This document shows, in pieces, positions 27,143 to 35,703 of a stretch of 64,000 nucleotides of DNA. The notes beneath the pieces were generated by a model that was not told the DNA's origin, searched no databases, and was given only the letters and a program-made list of their open reading frames with translations. The stretch lies in assembly GCA_963822615.1 (NCBI GenBank), contig CAWGIM010000006.1, positions 310,001 to 374,000 on the forward strand. Direction: 5' to 3'. The DNA is from Trebonia sp963822615 (GTDB taxonomy: Bacteria > Actinomycetota > Actinomycetes > Streptosporangiales > Streptosporangiaceae). Both the position numbers and the translations under genes were made by a program. Position 1 is the first letter of the stretch; each line of letters begins with the position of its first letter.

Positions 27143-28252
27143 TCAGAAGGTGATGACCCCGCGCAGGTTGCGGCCGTTGCGCATGTCGTCGTAGCCGGCG
27201 TTGATCTCGTCAAGCCGGTAGGTCCTGGTGCGCAGTTCCTCCAGCTTCAGGTGGCCGCTGCGGTGCAGCTCGAGCATGCGCGGGATGTCGGACCGGGGAT
27301 TGGACGAGCCGAACAGCGAGCCCCGGACCTGCTTCTCGAACAGGGTCAGGTCAAGCGCGCTCATCGCGACCTGGGTCTCCGCCGCCCGGTGCAGGTTGGT
27401 GACCACCACCCGGCCGCGCTTGCCGACCAGCGCCAGGCTGGCCGCGATCTGGTCGCCCTCGCCGAGGCCCATGGTGTTGACGCACACCTGGGCCATCCGC
27501 CCGCGGGTCAGCTCGGTCAGCAGCGCGGCCGCCTCCTGGCTGGTGGCGACGGCGTGGGTGGCGCCGAGGGCGAGGGCCTGCTCCCGCTTGAACGCCACCG
27601 GGTCGACCGCCACCACGTACTCGGCTCCCACCGCGGCCGCGCCCTGCACCGCGTTGATGCCGATGCCGCCTACCCCGACGACCGCGACGGTGTCCCCGGC
27701 CCGCGCCTCGCCGGTGTAGGCGACCGCGCCCCAGCCGGTGATCACCCCGCAGCCGAGCAGGCAGGCGACGTCGAGCGGGAGGTCGTCCTCGACCCGGATG
27801 CAGTTCGCCTCGCTGACCACGGTGTGCTCGGCGAACGTGCCGAGCAGGCACATCAGCCCGATGTCCTGGCCGCGGGCGTGATGGCGGGCGGTCTGGTCGG
27901 AGATCTGCATCCCCGACCCGAGGTACATGCCGTACTCGCACAGGTTGCTCATGCCGCGCGCGCAGGCGTCGCAGCGGCCGCAGACCGGCAGGAAGCTGAA
28001 GATCACCCGGTCGCCGGGGGCGAGCCCGGTCACCCCCGGCCCGACCTCCTGCACGATCCCGGCGCCCTCGTGCCCGCCGATCATCGGCAGCGGCCACGGC
28101 AGGTCGCCGGTGAGCACGTGCTCGTCGGAGTGGCACAGGCCGCTGCCCTTCAGGGCGACCAGCACCTCGCCTGACTTGGGCGGGTCGAGCTCGATCTCCT
28201 CGACCGACCAGTCCTTGTTGCGGTCCCACAGCACCGCCGCGCGGGTCTTCAT
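27143..28252 (-). CDS. NDMA-dependent alcohol dehydrogenase (Zn, mycofactocin-type)
   Basis: Zinc MDR alcohol dehydrogenase of 369 residues that oxidises alcohols with a tightly held NAD. The start MKTRAAVLWDRNKDWSVEEI and the end DDMRNGRNLRGVITF fit the NDMA-dependent family, which relies on mycofactocin for cofactor turnover. Catalytic zinc ligands: Cys in SGLCHSDEH, His in GGHEGAG, Cys in LLGCGVITG. Structural zinc: CGRCDACARGMSNLC. Rossmann motif VGVGGIGINAVQG. ATG at 28252. The aldehyde dehydrogenase gene lies upstream on the same strand, 178 bases away, so alcohol to aldehyde to acid oxidation is likely. Confidence 0.92.
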   Translation of the reverse strand: MKTRAAVLWDRNKDWSVEEIELDPPKSGEVLVALKGSGLCHSDEHVLTGDLPWPLPMIGGHEGAGIVQEVGPGVTGLAPGDRVIFSFLPVCGRCDACARGMSNLCEYGMYLGSGMQISDQTARHHARGQDIGLMCLLGTFAEHTVVSEANCIRVEDDLPLDVACLLGCGVITGWGAVAYTGEARAGDTVAVVGVGGIGINAVQGAAAVGAEYVVAVDPVAFKREQALALGATHAVATSQEAAALLTELTRGRMAQVCVNTMGLGEGDQIAASLALVGKRGRVVVTNLHRAAETQVAMSALDLTLFEKQVRGSLFGSSNPRSDIPRMLELHRSGHLKLEELRTRTYRLDEINAGYDDMRNGRNLRGVITF

Positions 28253-28430
28253 GGGCGTTCTCCTTCGGTTGATACTGAGCGGGTGGGGGCTGGTGGGGCC
28301 GCGGGTGGTTCGGCGGCGAGTTGGCGGTCGGGCGGCTGGCGGTCGGGCGGCTGGCGGGGAGCTGGCGGGCGGGCGGGCGGGCGGTCGGGGCGGGCGGGGA
28401 CTGGTCGGTTCGGCTAGTAGCGGGCGGGCG

Positions 28431-29894
28431 TCAGAACGGGAAGCCGTGCGCCTGCGGCCGGCTGGTGACCCACTGCCACTGGGTGAACTCGTCCCAGCTG
28501 CTCTGCGAGCCGAACCGGCTGCCGTTGCCGGACGCGCCGGTGCCGCCGAACGGCGCGTAGGCGTCGTTGTTCAGCGTCTGGTCGTTGACGTGGACGATGC
28601 CGGTATGCAGCCGCTCGGCCAGTTCGAGGCCCCGCTCGGCCGAGCCGGTCTGGATGGCGGCGACGAGGCCGTAGTCGGTGTCGTTGGCGACCCGCACCGC
28701 CTCGTCGGCGTCCTTGACCACGATGACCGGCGCGACCGGGCCGAAGATCTCCTCGCGGAACGCGGCCATCGACGGGGTGACGTCGCCGAGCACGGTGGGC
28801 CGGTAGAACAGGCCCTGGTGGCTGCCGCCGGCCCGCACGGTGGCGCCCGCCGCCACCGTCTCGCTGACGATCCGGTCCACCCGCGCGAGCTGCTTCTCGC
28901 TGATCAGGGGGCCGAGCGCGACCTGCCCGGTGTAGGGGTCGCCGACCGGCAGGTTGTCGGCCCGCTTGGCCAGCCGCTCCAGGTAGGCGTCGGCCACCGC
29001 CTCGACCACGATGTGCCGCCCGGCCGTCATGCAGACCTGGCCCTGGTGCAGGAACGCCCCCCACGCGCCGGCCGAGCTGGCCACGTCCACGTCGGCGTCG
29101 TCCAGCACGATCAGCGCGTTGTTGCCGCCAAGCTCCAGGCTGACCCGCTTCAGGGTGCGCCCGGCGGCCTCGCCGACCAGGCGGCCGACCGCGGTCGAGC
29201 CGGTGAACGAGATCATCGCCACGTCCGGGCTCTGCGCCAGCGCGGCCCCGGGCCCGGCGTCGCCCGGCAGCATGTGCAGCACCCCGTCCGGCAGCCCGGC
29301 CAGCTCGAACAGCCGGGCGATGAGCACCCCGCCGGACACCGCGGTCTGCACGTCCGGCTTGAGCAGCACCGCGTTGCCGAGCGCGAGGGCCGGGGCGACC
29401 GCCCGGACCGAGAGGATCTGCGGGAAGTTCCACGGGCTGATCACGCCGACCACGCCGAGCGGCACCCGCCGGGCGATGCTCTGCCGGCCGGGCTCGCTGG
29501 CCGGCAGCAGGTGCCCCCACGGCTGGGTCGGCAGCGCGGCCGCCTCCCACAGCTCGCTGAGCACCAGGTCCACCTCGAAGGCGGCCTTGCCCGGCACCGC
29601 ACCGCCCTCGCGGACCAGCCAGCGCTCGAACTCGGCCCGGTTGGCCTCGAGTACCCCCGCCGCGCGGCGCAGCAGCGCCGCCCGCTGCGGCCCGGGCACC
29701 GCGGCCCACTCCGGCTGCGCCCGCCGGGCGGCCGCCGCGGCGGCGTCGATGTCGGCCGCGTTGGCCAGGCCCACCCGGGCCAGCACGTGCCCGGTGGCCG
29801 GCTCGACCGACTCGATCTCGCCGCCCCGCGGCACCGTCCAGCCGCCGCTGAACACCTTGCCCTGCCAGTCCAGGCCGTCAAGGACCTCGGCCAT
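28431..29894 (-). CDS. Aldehyde dehydrogenase (benzaldehyde/vanillin-type)
   Basis: NAD(P)-dependent aldehyde oxidation to the acid. The 487-residue protein has PWNFPQILSVRAVAPALA, FTGSTAVGRLVGEAAG (cofactor site), catalytic Glu in SLELGGNNALIV (about 253), catalytic Cys in HQGQVCMTAGRH (about 286), and REEIFGPVAPV. Overall it looks most like bacterial aromatic aldehyde dehydrogenases. ATG at 29894. It precedes the alcohol dehydrogenase on the same strand and is divergent from an AraC-type activator, a layout similar to aromatic amine/alcohol catabolic loci controlled by FeaR-like proteins. The 178-base gap after it is a GGCGGTCGG-type GC repeat. Confidence 0.92.
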   Translation of the reverse strand: MAEVLDGLDWQGKVFSGGWTVPRGGEIESVEPATGHVLARVGLANAADIDAAAAAARRAQPEWAAVPGPQRAALLRRAAGVLEANRAEFERWLVREGGAVPGKAAFEVDLVLSELWEAAALPTQPWGHLLPASEPGRQSIARRVPLGVVGVISPWNFPQILSVRAVAPALALGNAVLLKPDVQTAVSGGVLIARLFELAGLPDGVLHMLPGDAGPGAALAQSPDVAMISFTGSTAVGRLVGEAAGRTLKRVSLELGGNNALIVLDDADVDVASSAGAWGAFLHQGQVCMTAGRHIVVEAVADAYLERLAKRADNLPVGDPYTGQVALGPLISEKQLARVDRIVSETVAAGATVRAGGSHQGLFYRPTVLGDVTPSMAAFREEIFGPVAPVIVVKDADEAVRVANDTDYGLVAAIQTGSAERGLELAERLHTGIVHVNDQTLNNDAYAPFGGTGASGNGSRFGSQSSWDEFTQWQWVTSRPQAHGFPF

Positions 29895-30032
29895 GTCACG
29901 CCTCCTCGACCTCGTTGTCGCGGGCCCTGCTGGTTCCCTGCTGGTTCCCTGCTGGCTCCCTGCTGGCTCCCCGCCGGGTCCCCGTCCGCCGCTACGTGCG
30001 ACACACTCTTGTCGAAACGGTTACCAGCGTGT

Positions 30033-30047
30033 TGACTAATTGAGTCA
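30033..30047. promoter_or_regulatory. Dyad in the ALDH/AraC intergenic region
   Basis: TGACT-AATTG-AGTCA at 30033-30047, AT-rich and 80 bases before the AraC-type gene and 139 bases before the aldehyde dehydrogenase. Candidate operator or activator site. Confidence 0.35.
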
Positions 30048-30126
30048 CGTTCATTGCCGTTTCACGACAGGCTAACCCCGGCCGGCCGACAGGGCCAGCA
30101 CGAAAGGGGCCAGTACGGAGGAGGCC

Positions 30127-31077
30127 ATGGCGGCAGCCGGCGGCGCGCTAGCGACGACCAGGGCATTCGACGAGCCGGAGCGGTGGCGGGTGCAGCTAGG
30201 GGCCGCGTTCAGCGACCTGGTGCCAGCCCCGCTCGACCGCGAGCCGCCACCGGCGGGGACGCTCCGCGGCGGCCAACTCGGCGCGGCCGCGGTGTTCACC
30301 GTGTCGGGCAGCCCGCAGGCCGTCCGCCGGACGACCACCGCGGTCCGGCGCTCCCCGGCCGACATGGTCAAGGCGTGCGTGCAGCTGCGCGGCCGGGCGA
30401 CCGTGCACCAGGACGACCGGGAGATCGTCCTGGTCCCCGGCCAGCTCGCCCTGTACGACATCGGCCGGCCGTACGAGCTGCGCCTCGAGGGCCGCTGGAG
30501 CTGCGCGGTACTGGCGCTGCGGCGCGACCAGGTGGCACTGCCGGCCGCCCGCCTCGACGGCGCCATGACGCGGCCGTACCGGGCCGACCGCGGCCCCGGG
30601 CTGCTGCTCTCCCAGTTCATCACCGCCACCGTGGGCGAGCTCGGCGCGGCCGGGCCGAACGCGGCGGGCAGGCTCGGCGAGGCCGCCGCCTGCCTGCTGG
30701 CCGGCGCGCTGGCCGGAGACGGCGACATCACCGCGGCCGGCGGCGACACCGTACTGAACGACGCGGTACTGAACCGGGTGCTCGACTACATCAAGGTGCG
30801 CCTGGATGACCCGCGGCTGGGCCGGGCGACGGTCGCCGCCGCCCACCGGATGTCGCCCCGCACCCTCGACCGGCTGTTTCTCGGCCAGGCCTGGACGGTC
30901 AGCGGGTACATCAGGCACCAGCGGCTCGAGGCGGTCCGCCGCGACCTGGAGAACCCGGCCCTGCGGCAGCGCAGCGTGGCCGCGCTGGCGGCGCGCTGGT
31001 GCTTCTTCGACGCCGCCCACTTCAGCCGGCTGTTCCGGGAGAACTACGGTCACCCGCCATCTCAGGCACGACCTTAA
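30127..31077 (+). CDS. AraC-family transcriptional activator (FeaR-like)
   Basis: 316-residue regulator. The N-terminal ligand domain has RGRATVHQDDREIVLVPGQLALYDI and RPYELRLEGRWSCAVLAL, typical of the AraC-binding-like domain of FeaR/NahR-type activators. The C-terminal double helix-turn-helix reads ATVAAAHRMSPRTLDRLFLG and SVAALAARWCFFDAAHFSRL, ending FRENYGHPPSQ. ATG at 30127 after GGAGGAG. It is divergent from the aldehyde and alcohol dehydrogenases, which it probably activates in response to an aromatic or aliphatic alcohol or aldehyde. Confidence 0.87.
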   Translation: MAAAGGALATTRAFDEPERWRVQLGAAFSDLVPAPLDREPPPAGTLRGGQLGAAAVFTVSGSPQAVRRTTTAVRRSPADMVKACVQLRGRATVHQDDREIVLVPGQLALYDIGRPYELRLEGRWSCAVLALRRDQVALPAARLDGAMTRPYRADRGPGLLLSQFITATVGELGAAGPNAAGRLGEAAACLLAGALAGDGDITAAGGDTVLNDAVLNRVLDYIKVRLDDPRLGRATVAAAHRMSPRTLDRLFLGQAWTVSGYIRHQRLEAVRRDLENPALRQRSVAALAARWCFFDAAHFSRLFRENYGHPPSQARP

Positions 31078-31139
31078 CCAGCCCTTAACCAGCCAGGACG
31101 CCGTCAGCGGCGCTGCCGGTCGACCCGGGCGGTCGCCCA

Positions 31140-31162
31140 GTTTGTCTCATATGGCGACAAAC
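31140..31162. promoter_or_regulatory. 7-bp inverted repeat GTTTGTC/GACAAAC
   Basis: GTTTGTC (31140-31146) and GACAAAC (31156-31162) flank TCATATGGC. It lies in the 240-base gap between the AraC-type gene and the GH16-like lipoprotein gene. Candidate operator for the latter; regulator unknown. Confidence 0.35.
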
Positions 31163-31320
31163 AGGCACGTCATCACGATAGAGTAACCGCGGTCAGGTCA
31201 AGGGTCGGTTATCTGACGCCTATCCATGTTGCGCGCTCTGGATGGATTCTCTTCGTGGGACGCTTTCACGCGACAATTCGGTCCGCGCCCGCTTCGGCGA
31301 GGCGGGGCCATGCGGCGAAA

Positions 31321-32292
31321 ATGCGCGCCCGTTCCCTTAGCTGGTCCTGCCTCACGCTGACCGCCCTGGTCACCGGGGCGACCGCGGGCTGCTCGTACAT
31401 CGTGCACCCGACCTCGGCCACCGTTTCCCCCGGCGCCAGCGGCGGGAACGGCGCCCCGTCGGCCGCCGCGCCGCCGGCCCCGATGGCGGTCGCGACCGCG
31501 AAGGTGCCGGGAGACCAGGCACCGCCGCCGGCTTCCTCGGCCGCCGCCGGTTCCGCTGCGGGCACCCCGGCGGGCGGCGCGGCCGGGGTGGGCAGCTACA
31601 AGGGATCACTGGTCCTCGACGCCTCCGGCGCGCAGATGACGTCGTGGAACAAGACCGCCTCGTACTGCCCGCAGACCACCGGCATGATCGGCAACGGCAC
31701 CGTCGGCACCGACTCGACCGGCGCGGTCAACCTGACGACCAGCGGCAAGGCGGGCAGCTGCGTCGCGCTGATCAGCCCCGGGGCCTACTCGTCGGGGGTG
31801 ATCGAGGCCGACATCAACTTCCCGGCGCTGCCCGGCAAGCCCGACACGATGGCCAACTGGGCGGGCTTCTGGCTAACCAACGGGCCCGCCTGGCCGACCG
31901 ACGGCGAGCTCGACGGGGTCGAGGTGGAGCCGGTCAACGCGGCCAACGCGGTCACCTGGCACAGCGGCACCCGGTCAGACGAGTTCAGCGCGTCGACCAG
32001 CGGCTTCGCCCCGGTGCAGCTGCCGGCCACCGGCGACAACCTGAGCCCCGGCTGGCACGTGGTGGACATCGTCTACACCAAGGGCTATTTCGCGGTGTAT
32101 TACGACGGTGACCAGTTCACCAGCTACACCAGCAGCAACATCCCCGGCTCACCGCTTAACGTGTACTTCACCATGGCTAACACGCCCAACACCAGCGCCA
32201 TCGTGAAGATGATCGGGTCACCGCCGATTAATTCGAGCCCTTCTCCCGCGACTATGTCCGTGCGGTACCTGAAAATCTGGTCGTACCGCTAG
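31321..32292 (+). CDS. GH16-like secreted lipoprotein
   Basis: Exported protein of about 323 residues. ATG at 31321 gives a clean lipoprotein signal: MRARSLSWSCLTLTALVTG followed by lipobox TAGC; an in-frame GTG at 31255 would add 22 residues before it. After a Pro/Ala/Ser-rich linker comes a beta-sandwich domain resembling GH16 laminarinase/endo-glycanases: SSGVIEADINFPAL, WAGFWLTNG, and the catalytic-type motif ELDGVE in DGELDGVEVEP (pattern ExDxxE). Further GH16-like blocks are GWHVVDIVYTKGYFAVYYDG and SVRYLKIWSY. It may cut beta-glucans at the cell surface; the GH3 gene is far away, so no link is shown. Confidence 0.7.
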   Translation: MRARSLSWSCLTLTALVTGATAGCSYIVHPTSATVSPGASGGNGAPSAAAPPAPMAVATAKVPGDQAPPPASSAAAGSAAGTPAGGAAGVGSYKGSLVLDASGAQMTSWNKTASYCPQTTGMIGNGTVGTDSTGAVNLTTSGKAGSCVALISPGAYSSGVIEADINFPALPGKPDTMANWAGFWLTNGPAWPTDGELDGVEVEPVNAANAVTWHSGTRSDEFSASTSGFAPVQLPATGDNLSPGWHVVDIVYTKGYFAVYYDGDQFTSYTSSNIPGSPLNVYFTMANTPNTSAIVKMIGSPPINSSPSPATMSVRYLKIWSYR

Positions 32293-32349
32293 CCCGTGGT
32301 TGCCGCGGCGGCCGGGTTTAACCCGGTCACGGGGTCAGGGAAGCCAGCG

Positions 32350-32395
32350 GAACGGGTGCGGGCTTTGCCTGGGTGGCGGAAACACGCACCCGTTC
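32350..32395. repeat. Hairpin containing the GAACGGGTGCG core
   Basis: GAACGGGTGCG (32350-32360) and its exact reverse complement (32385-32395) form an 11-bp stem with a 24-base loop. The same core occurs in the dispersed element at 2962-2990 and 62497-62525. It lies between the GH16-like and kinase-like genes and could act as a terminator. Confidence 0.45.
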
Positions 32396-32479
32396 GGGCT
32401 CCTCTTTGCTGTTTATCTGTTCTGCCTGCGCCGCCAGCGGGTAGGGGTGACCAGCAGGGGCGAGCGAACGGAGACGCGC

Positions 32480-33205
32480 ATGGGTTCCGGTCAGGCCAGG
32501 CTGGTTACCGTGTCGGCCTCGTACGGCGCGGGCGGCAGCGTGGTCGCCCCGGCGCTGGCGCGGCGGCTCGGGGTGCCGTTCCTCCAGCGCGCGACCACCA
32601 GCACCGGGGACACCAGCGAGCAGTGCTTCGAGCGGCTGGAACCGGAAGAGGCGGCGCTCAACCCGGTCCCCCGGCTGCTGGCCGCGCTCGGCGGGTCCGT
32701 GCCGCTCGGGCCCACCCAGTCGCCGTTGCCCGCCCGGCACCACGACGAGAGCCTGCGCCAGTACTGCGAGGCGGGCATCCGCCAGCTCGCGGCCGACCGC
32801 GCCGGGGTGATACTCGGCCGCGGCGCCGCGGTCGTGCTGGGCCGGGACCGCGGCTACCACGTGCGGCTGGACGGCCCGCCCGCGCTGCGGGCGGCGCAGG
32901 GCGCGGCGATCGAGGGCATCAGCCCGGACGAAGCACGCAGCCGGATGACCGTCGCCGACCGCGCCCGCGACGCCTACGTGCGCCGCCTGTACCGGGCTAA
33001 CCCAGCCGACCCGGGCCTGTACCACCTGGTCATCGACTCCACCGCGGTGCCGCTTGACGCCGTCACCGAGCTGATCGCGACGGCCTTGGCCTCGTTCGCT
33101 GGCTTCCCGGCGGATCCGGCTTCCCGGCGGCCCCTGGCTTCCCGGCGACCATTGTGCCTGGTGCACGGCCGGACGCGGGCTGACCCCGCGCCGGCGCTCC
33201 CCTAG
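32480..33205 (+). CDS. Cytidylate kinase-like family protein
   Basis: A 241-residue P-loop protein of the cytidylate-kinase-like family found apart from the true cmk gene. The nucleotide-binding start is VTVSASYGAGGSVVAPALAR, where GAGGS replaces the usual GxxGxGKS; then RLGVPFLQRATT, VILGRGAAVVLGRDRGYHVR and RMTVADRARDAYVRRLY, and YHLVIDST. Related proteins are of unsettled function. ATG at 32480 with GGAGACG just upstream; the frame is open further 5' but reads unlike the family. The C-terminal 35 residues are repeated SRRPLASRRP and probably variable. Confidence 0.75.
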   Translation: MGSGQARLVTVSASYGAGGSVVAPALARRLGVPFLQRATTSTGDTSEQCFERLEPEEAALNPVPRLLAALGGSVPLGPTQSPLPARHHDESLRQYCEAGIRQLAADRAGVILGRGAAVVLGRDRGYHVRLDGPPALRAAQGAAIEGISPDEARSRMTVADRARDAYVRRLYRANPADPGLYHLVIDSTAVPLDAVTELIATALASFAGFPADPASRRPLASRRPLCLVHGRTRADPAPALP

Positions 33206-33224
33206 CTCAGTCCCCCGGCCTAGC

Positions 33225-33824
33225 TCAGTCCCCGGGCTCTGGCCTGATTCCGAGCCGGTCAAGCACCGGGAGCAGGGCCGGGTTCCCCGCGGCCAGGGCG
33301 CGCAGCTCGGCCTGCAGCGACTCGATGCGGCGCTCGCGCGCCGCCAGTTGCCCGCGGAGGTCGGCCACCAGGTCCTGCTCACGCGGCGGCGCGGTGCTCG
33401 CCTCGGCGGGCACGCGCTCTTCGGCCCGGTCATCGGCCGCTTCGGCCCGGTCATCGGGGTACGCGATCAGCTCGCCGTCGGCCAGCCGGAGGGTGGCATG
33501 GCCGATCCCGATGATGTCACCCTCGCTCAGCTCCTGCTGGCTGACCCGGGTGCCGTTGACGTACGTGCCGCGATGACTGCCCAGGTCGATGATCTCGTAG
33601 CGGCCGGCCAGCGAGCGGCGCAGCTCCGCGTGCTGCTTCGACACGCCCAGGTCGGAGACGACGATGTCGTTGCCCGGGTGGCGGCCGATCCGCCTGACCG
33701 GCGGCTGGATCCGGACCCGCAAGGCCGGCTCGCGGAGCGCCCCCGGCGTGTACGTAGCGCCGTCCGCGGCCGGGTCCATCGGCGAGGGTCCTTCGGCGGG
33801 GTCAACGTGCTGTTCAGGCGGCAT
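33225..33824 (-). CDS. FHA-domain protein
   Basis: 199 residues. Residues about 40-110 form a forkhead-associated phosphothreonine-binding domain: RIGRHPGNDIVVSDLGVSKQ, HAELRR, YEIIDLGSHRGTYVNGTRV, DIIGIGHATLRL. The C-terminal third is a predicted coiled coil (LVADLRGQLAARERRIESLQ onward). It would bind a partner phosphorylated by a Ser/Thr kinase. One such kinase lies at 59.3 kb, too far to imply pairing. ATG at 33824. Converges on the cytidylate-kinase-like gene (19 bases). Confidence 0.85.
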   Translation of the reverse strand: MPPEQHVDPAEGPSPMDPAADGATYTPGALREPALRVRIQPPVRRIGRHPGNDIVVSDLGVSKQHAELRRSLAGRYEIIDLGSHRGTYVNGTRVSQQELSEGDIIGIGHATLRLADGELIAYPDDRAEAADDRAEERVPAEASTAPPREQDLVADLRGQLAARERRIESLQAELRALAAGNPALLPVLDRLGIRPEPGD

Positions 33825-34096
33825 CGCGGGCTCGCTCGGGGGTTTGTCGGGGGCAGTCGGGAAGCAGGGCTTTCCAGCGGGCCTGCCGACGCGGTGAGCT
33901 CCTGCGGGTCGTGCCGCGCGGCCGCCCAGCTAAGGCTAACGTTACGGCCGCTCACGCTTCGGTTCAATTCCTTCGGGCGCGCTTGACCGAGTACCGTGCG
34001 GCCAGCCGCGGCACCGCCCGCGATTGAACGCGGCCAGGGCTCCCGCTAAATTGAAGCTCAGATCCCGGGTTCCGAGGTTTTGGGGTTGATTCCGGC

Positions 34097-34651
34097 ATGC
34101 GTCACGATCCCGGGCAGCAGTCACCCGCTGGCCCTGAACCAGTTACCGTCGAGCCGGGCAAGGAGAGCGACCTGCCGGCCATCACGGCTGTCCTGAACTA
34201 CGCGATCGCGAACTCGAACGCCACGCTCGCGACCGAGCCTTTCACCGTCGACGGCCGGCGCGAGTGGTTCGGGCGCTTCGCGGCTACCGGCCCTTACCGG
34301 CTGTTCGTCGCCCGGCGCGGGACCGAGGTACTCGGCTATGCCGCCAGCCAGCCTTACCGGGAACTGGCCGGGTTCGGCGAGACCGTCGAGGTGAGCATCG
34401 CGCTCGACGCCGCGAGCCGGGGCCAGGGCGTGGGCACCGCTTTGTACCGCGTCCTGCTCGACTGCCTAGCCCGTGAGCCGGTACACGTCGCCCTCGCGGG
34501 CATCATCCTGCCCAATGACGCATCGGTCGCCCTGCACCGCAAGCTCGGTTTCACCGAGGTGGGCACCTTTCACGAGTACGCCGTCAGGAACGGCCAGTAC
34601 CTGAGTTCCACCTGGCTGGAACGCCGCTTCGCTTACCGTCAGGCCCGATGA
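34097..34651 (+). CDS. GNAT N-acetyltransferase, phosphinothricin-acetyltransferase-like
   Basis: 184 residues resembling the Pat/YncA group: SDLPAITAVLNYAIANSNAT, FTVDGRREWFGRF, RLFVARRGTEVLGYAASQPY, VEVSIALDAASRGQGVGTAL (acetyl-CoA loop RGQGVG) and LPNDASVALHRKLGFTEVG, ending TWLERRF. The family acetylates amino-acid-like amines such as phosphinothricin or methionine derivatives. ATG at 34097. The 270 bases upstream show nothing recognisable. Monocistronic. Confidence 0.87.
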   Translation: MRHDPGQQSPAGPEPVTVEPGKESDLPAITAVLNYAIANSNATLATEPFTVDGRREWFGRFAATGPYRLFVARRGTEVLGYAASQPYRELAGFGETVEVSIALDAASRGQGVGTALYRVLLDCLAREPVHVALAGIILPNDASVALHRKLGFTEVGTFHEYAVRNGQYLSSTWLERRFAYRQAR

Positions 34652-34812
34652 TCGATCGCGGGTCGCGCGCGGCTCGGCGGGTTAGCAAACTATGGCTGTT
34701 TGGTAAGGGCGTCGCTGCACCGTTGATCTTGAATTCGGAGTAATATTCGAGTATCTACTTGATCGCGCCCGGGTATGCGGACGCGGACTCGAACACTTCC
34801 ACAGGGGGCCTG

Positions 34813-35673
34813 ATGGGCTGGCAGCCGGGCACGGGGCACGGGACGGGCGGGGAGCCCGGCCCGTCGGCCGCGCTGGCCGCGGCCCTCGAGGCGGGCGCCG
34901 GGCCGGCCGGGGACGACGCGGGCGCCTCCCGTGACGAGCGGGCCGGGCGGGCGGCCCGCTGGCAGGCGCTGGAGTCCTGGGCGGCGGCGGGCAAGCTCGC
35001 GGAGCTGCGCGGCCTGATCCGCGACGACGAGGAGCCCCTCCCCGGCGGCGGTGACCCGGCCGGCGGCTGGTCCCGGTCACTGACCCACGAGGTCGCCCTC
35101 GCCCTGGCCATGCCGCCCCAGTCAGCCGAGCGGCTCCTGCAAACCGCGTGGGACCTGCACGACCGCCTCCCGCTGACCGGGGCCCTGCTCGCAGCCGGGG
35201 AGCTCACCTTCCCCAAGGCCCGCGCGGTCGCCGACGCCCTCGCCTCACTATCGGAGGCCGACGCGGCCCGGGCCGAGGCGCTGATCGCCGGCGAGCTGCC
35301 CGGTAAGACCCACACCCAGGCGGAGAAGCTGGCCGTGCAGGCCGCGGTCACCGTCGACCCGGCCTCCGCCGCCCGCCGCCGGGAGGAAGCCGAGCGGAAC
35401 CGGGCCCGGGTCGCGCTGCGCCGCGACCCGTCCGGCGCGGTGAACCTGTCCGGCTACGACCTGCCGACGGACGAGTCGCTGGCCGCCTACGCCAGCGTGT
35501 GCGCCCGCGCGGCCCAGTACAAGGAGTCCGGGGCGTTCCCCGGGACGCGGATGGACCAGTTCCGGGCGATGGCCTACCTCGACCTGATGAACGCGGTCAC
35601 CGCCGAGGCCCGGATCACGGCCGGGCAGCCCCCGGCCGGGCTCGGCGCCCCCAACGAGTACGGCCCGGCGTGA
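34813..35673 (+). CDS. DUF222 (13E12-family) protein, N-terminal half of HNH protein
   Basis: About 286 residues of DUF222: SRSLTHEVALALAMPPQSAE, LHDRLPLTGALLAAGELTFP, KARAVADALASLSEADAARA, MDQFRAMAYLDLMNAV. In actinomycetes DUF222 is normally fused to a C-terminal HNH nuclease. Here the frame stops at TGA (35671-35673, followed by C), and the very next in-frame region (35674 on) continues into the HNH half. ATG at 34813 with AGGGGG 4 bases before; a TTG at 34759 is also in frame. Upstream DNA is AT-rich (34720-34757) and may hold the promoter. Either a nonsense mutation, UGA readthrough, or two cooperating polypeptides. Confidence 0.75.
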   Translation: MGWQPGTGHGTGGEPGPSAALAAALEAGAGPAGDDAGASRDERAGRAARWQALESWAAAGKLAELRGLIRDDEEPLPGGGDPAGGWSRSLTHEVALALAMPPQSAERLLQTAWDLHDRLPLTGALLAAGELTFPKARAVADALASLSEADAARAEALIAGELPGKTHTQAEKLAVQAAVTVDPASAARRREEAERNRARVALRRDPSGAVNLSGYDLPTDESLAAYASVCARAAQYKESGAFPGTRMDQFRAMAYLDLMNAVTAEARITAGQPPAGLGAPNEYGPA

Positions 35674-35703
35674 CCGGCCAGCGACCGGCAGGACCGGGAG
35701 CCG

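Noticed and set aside
33959..33969. tRNA-like T-loop GGTTCAATTCC
   Set aside because: The flanking bases do not pair as a T stem and no acceptor or D arm can be placed.
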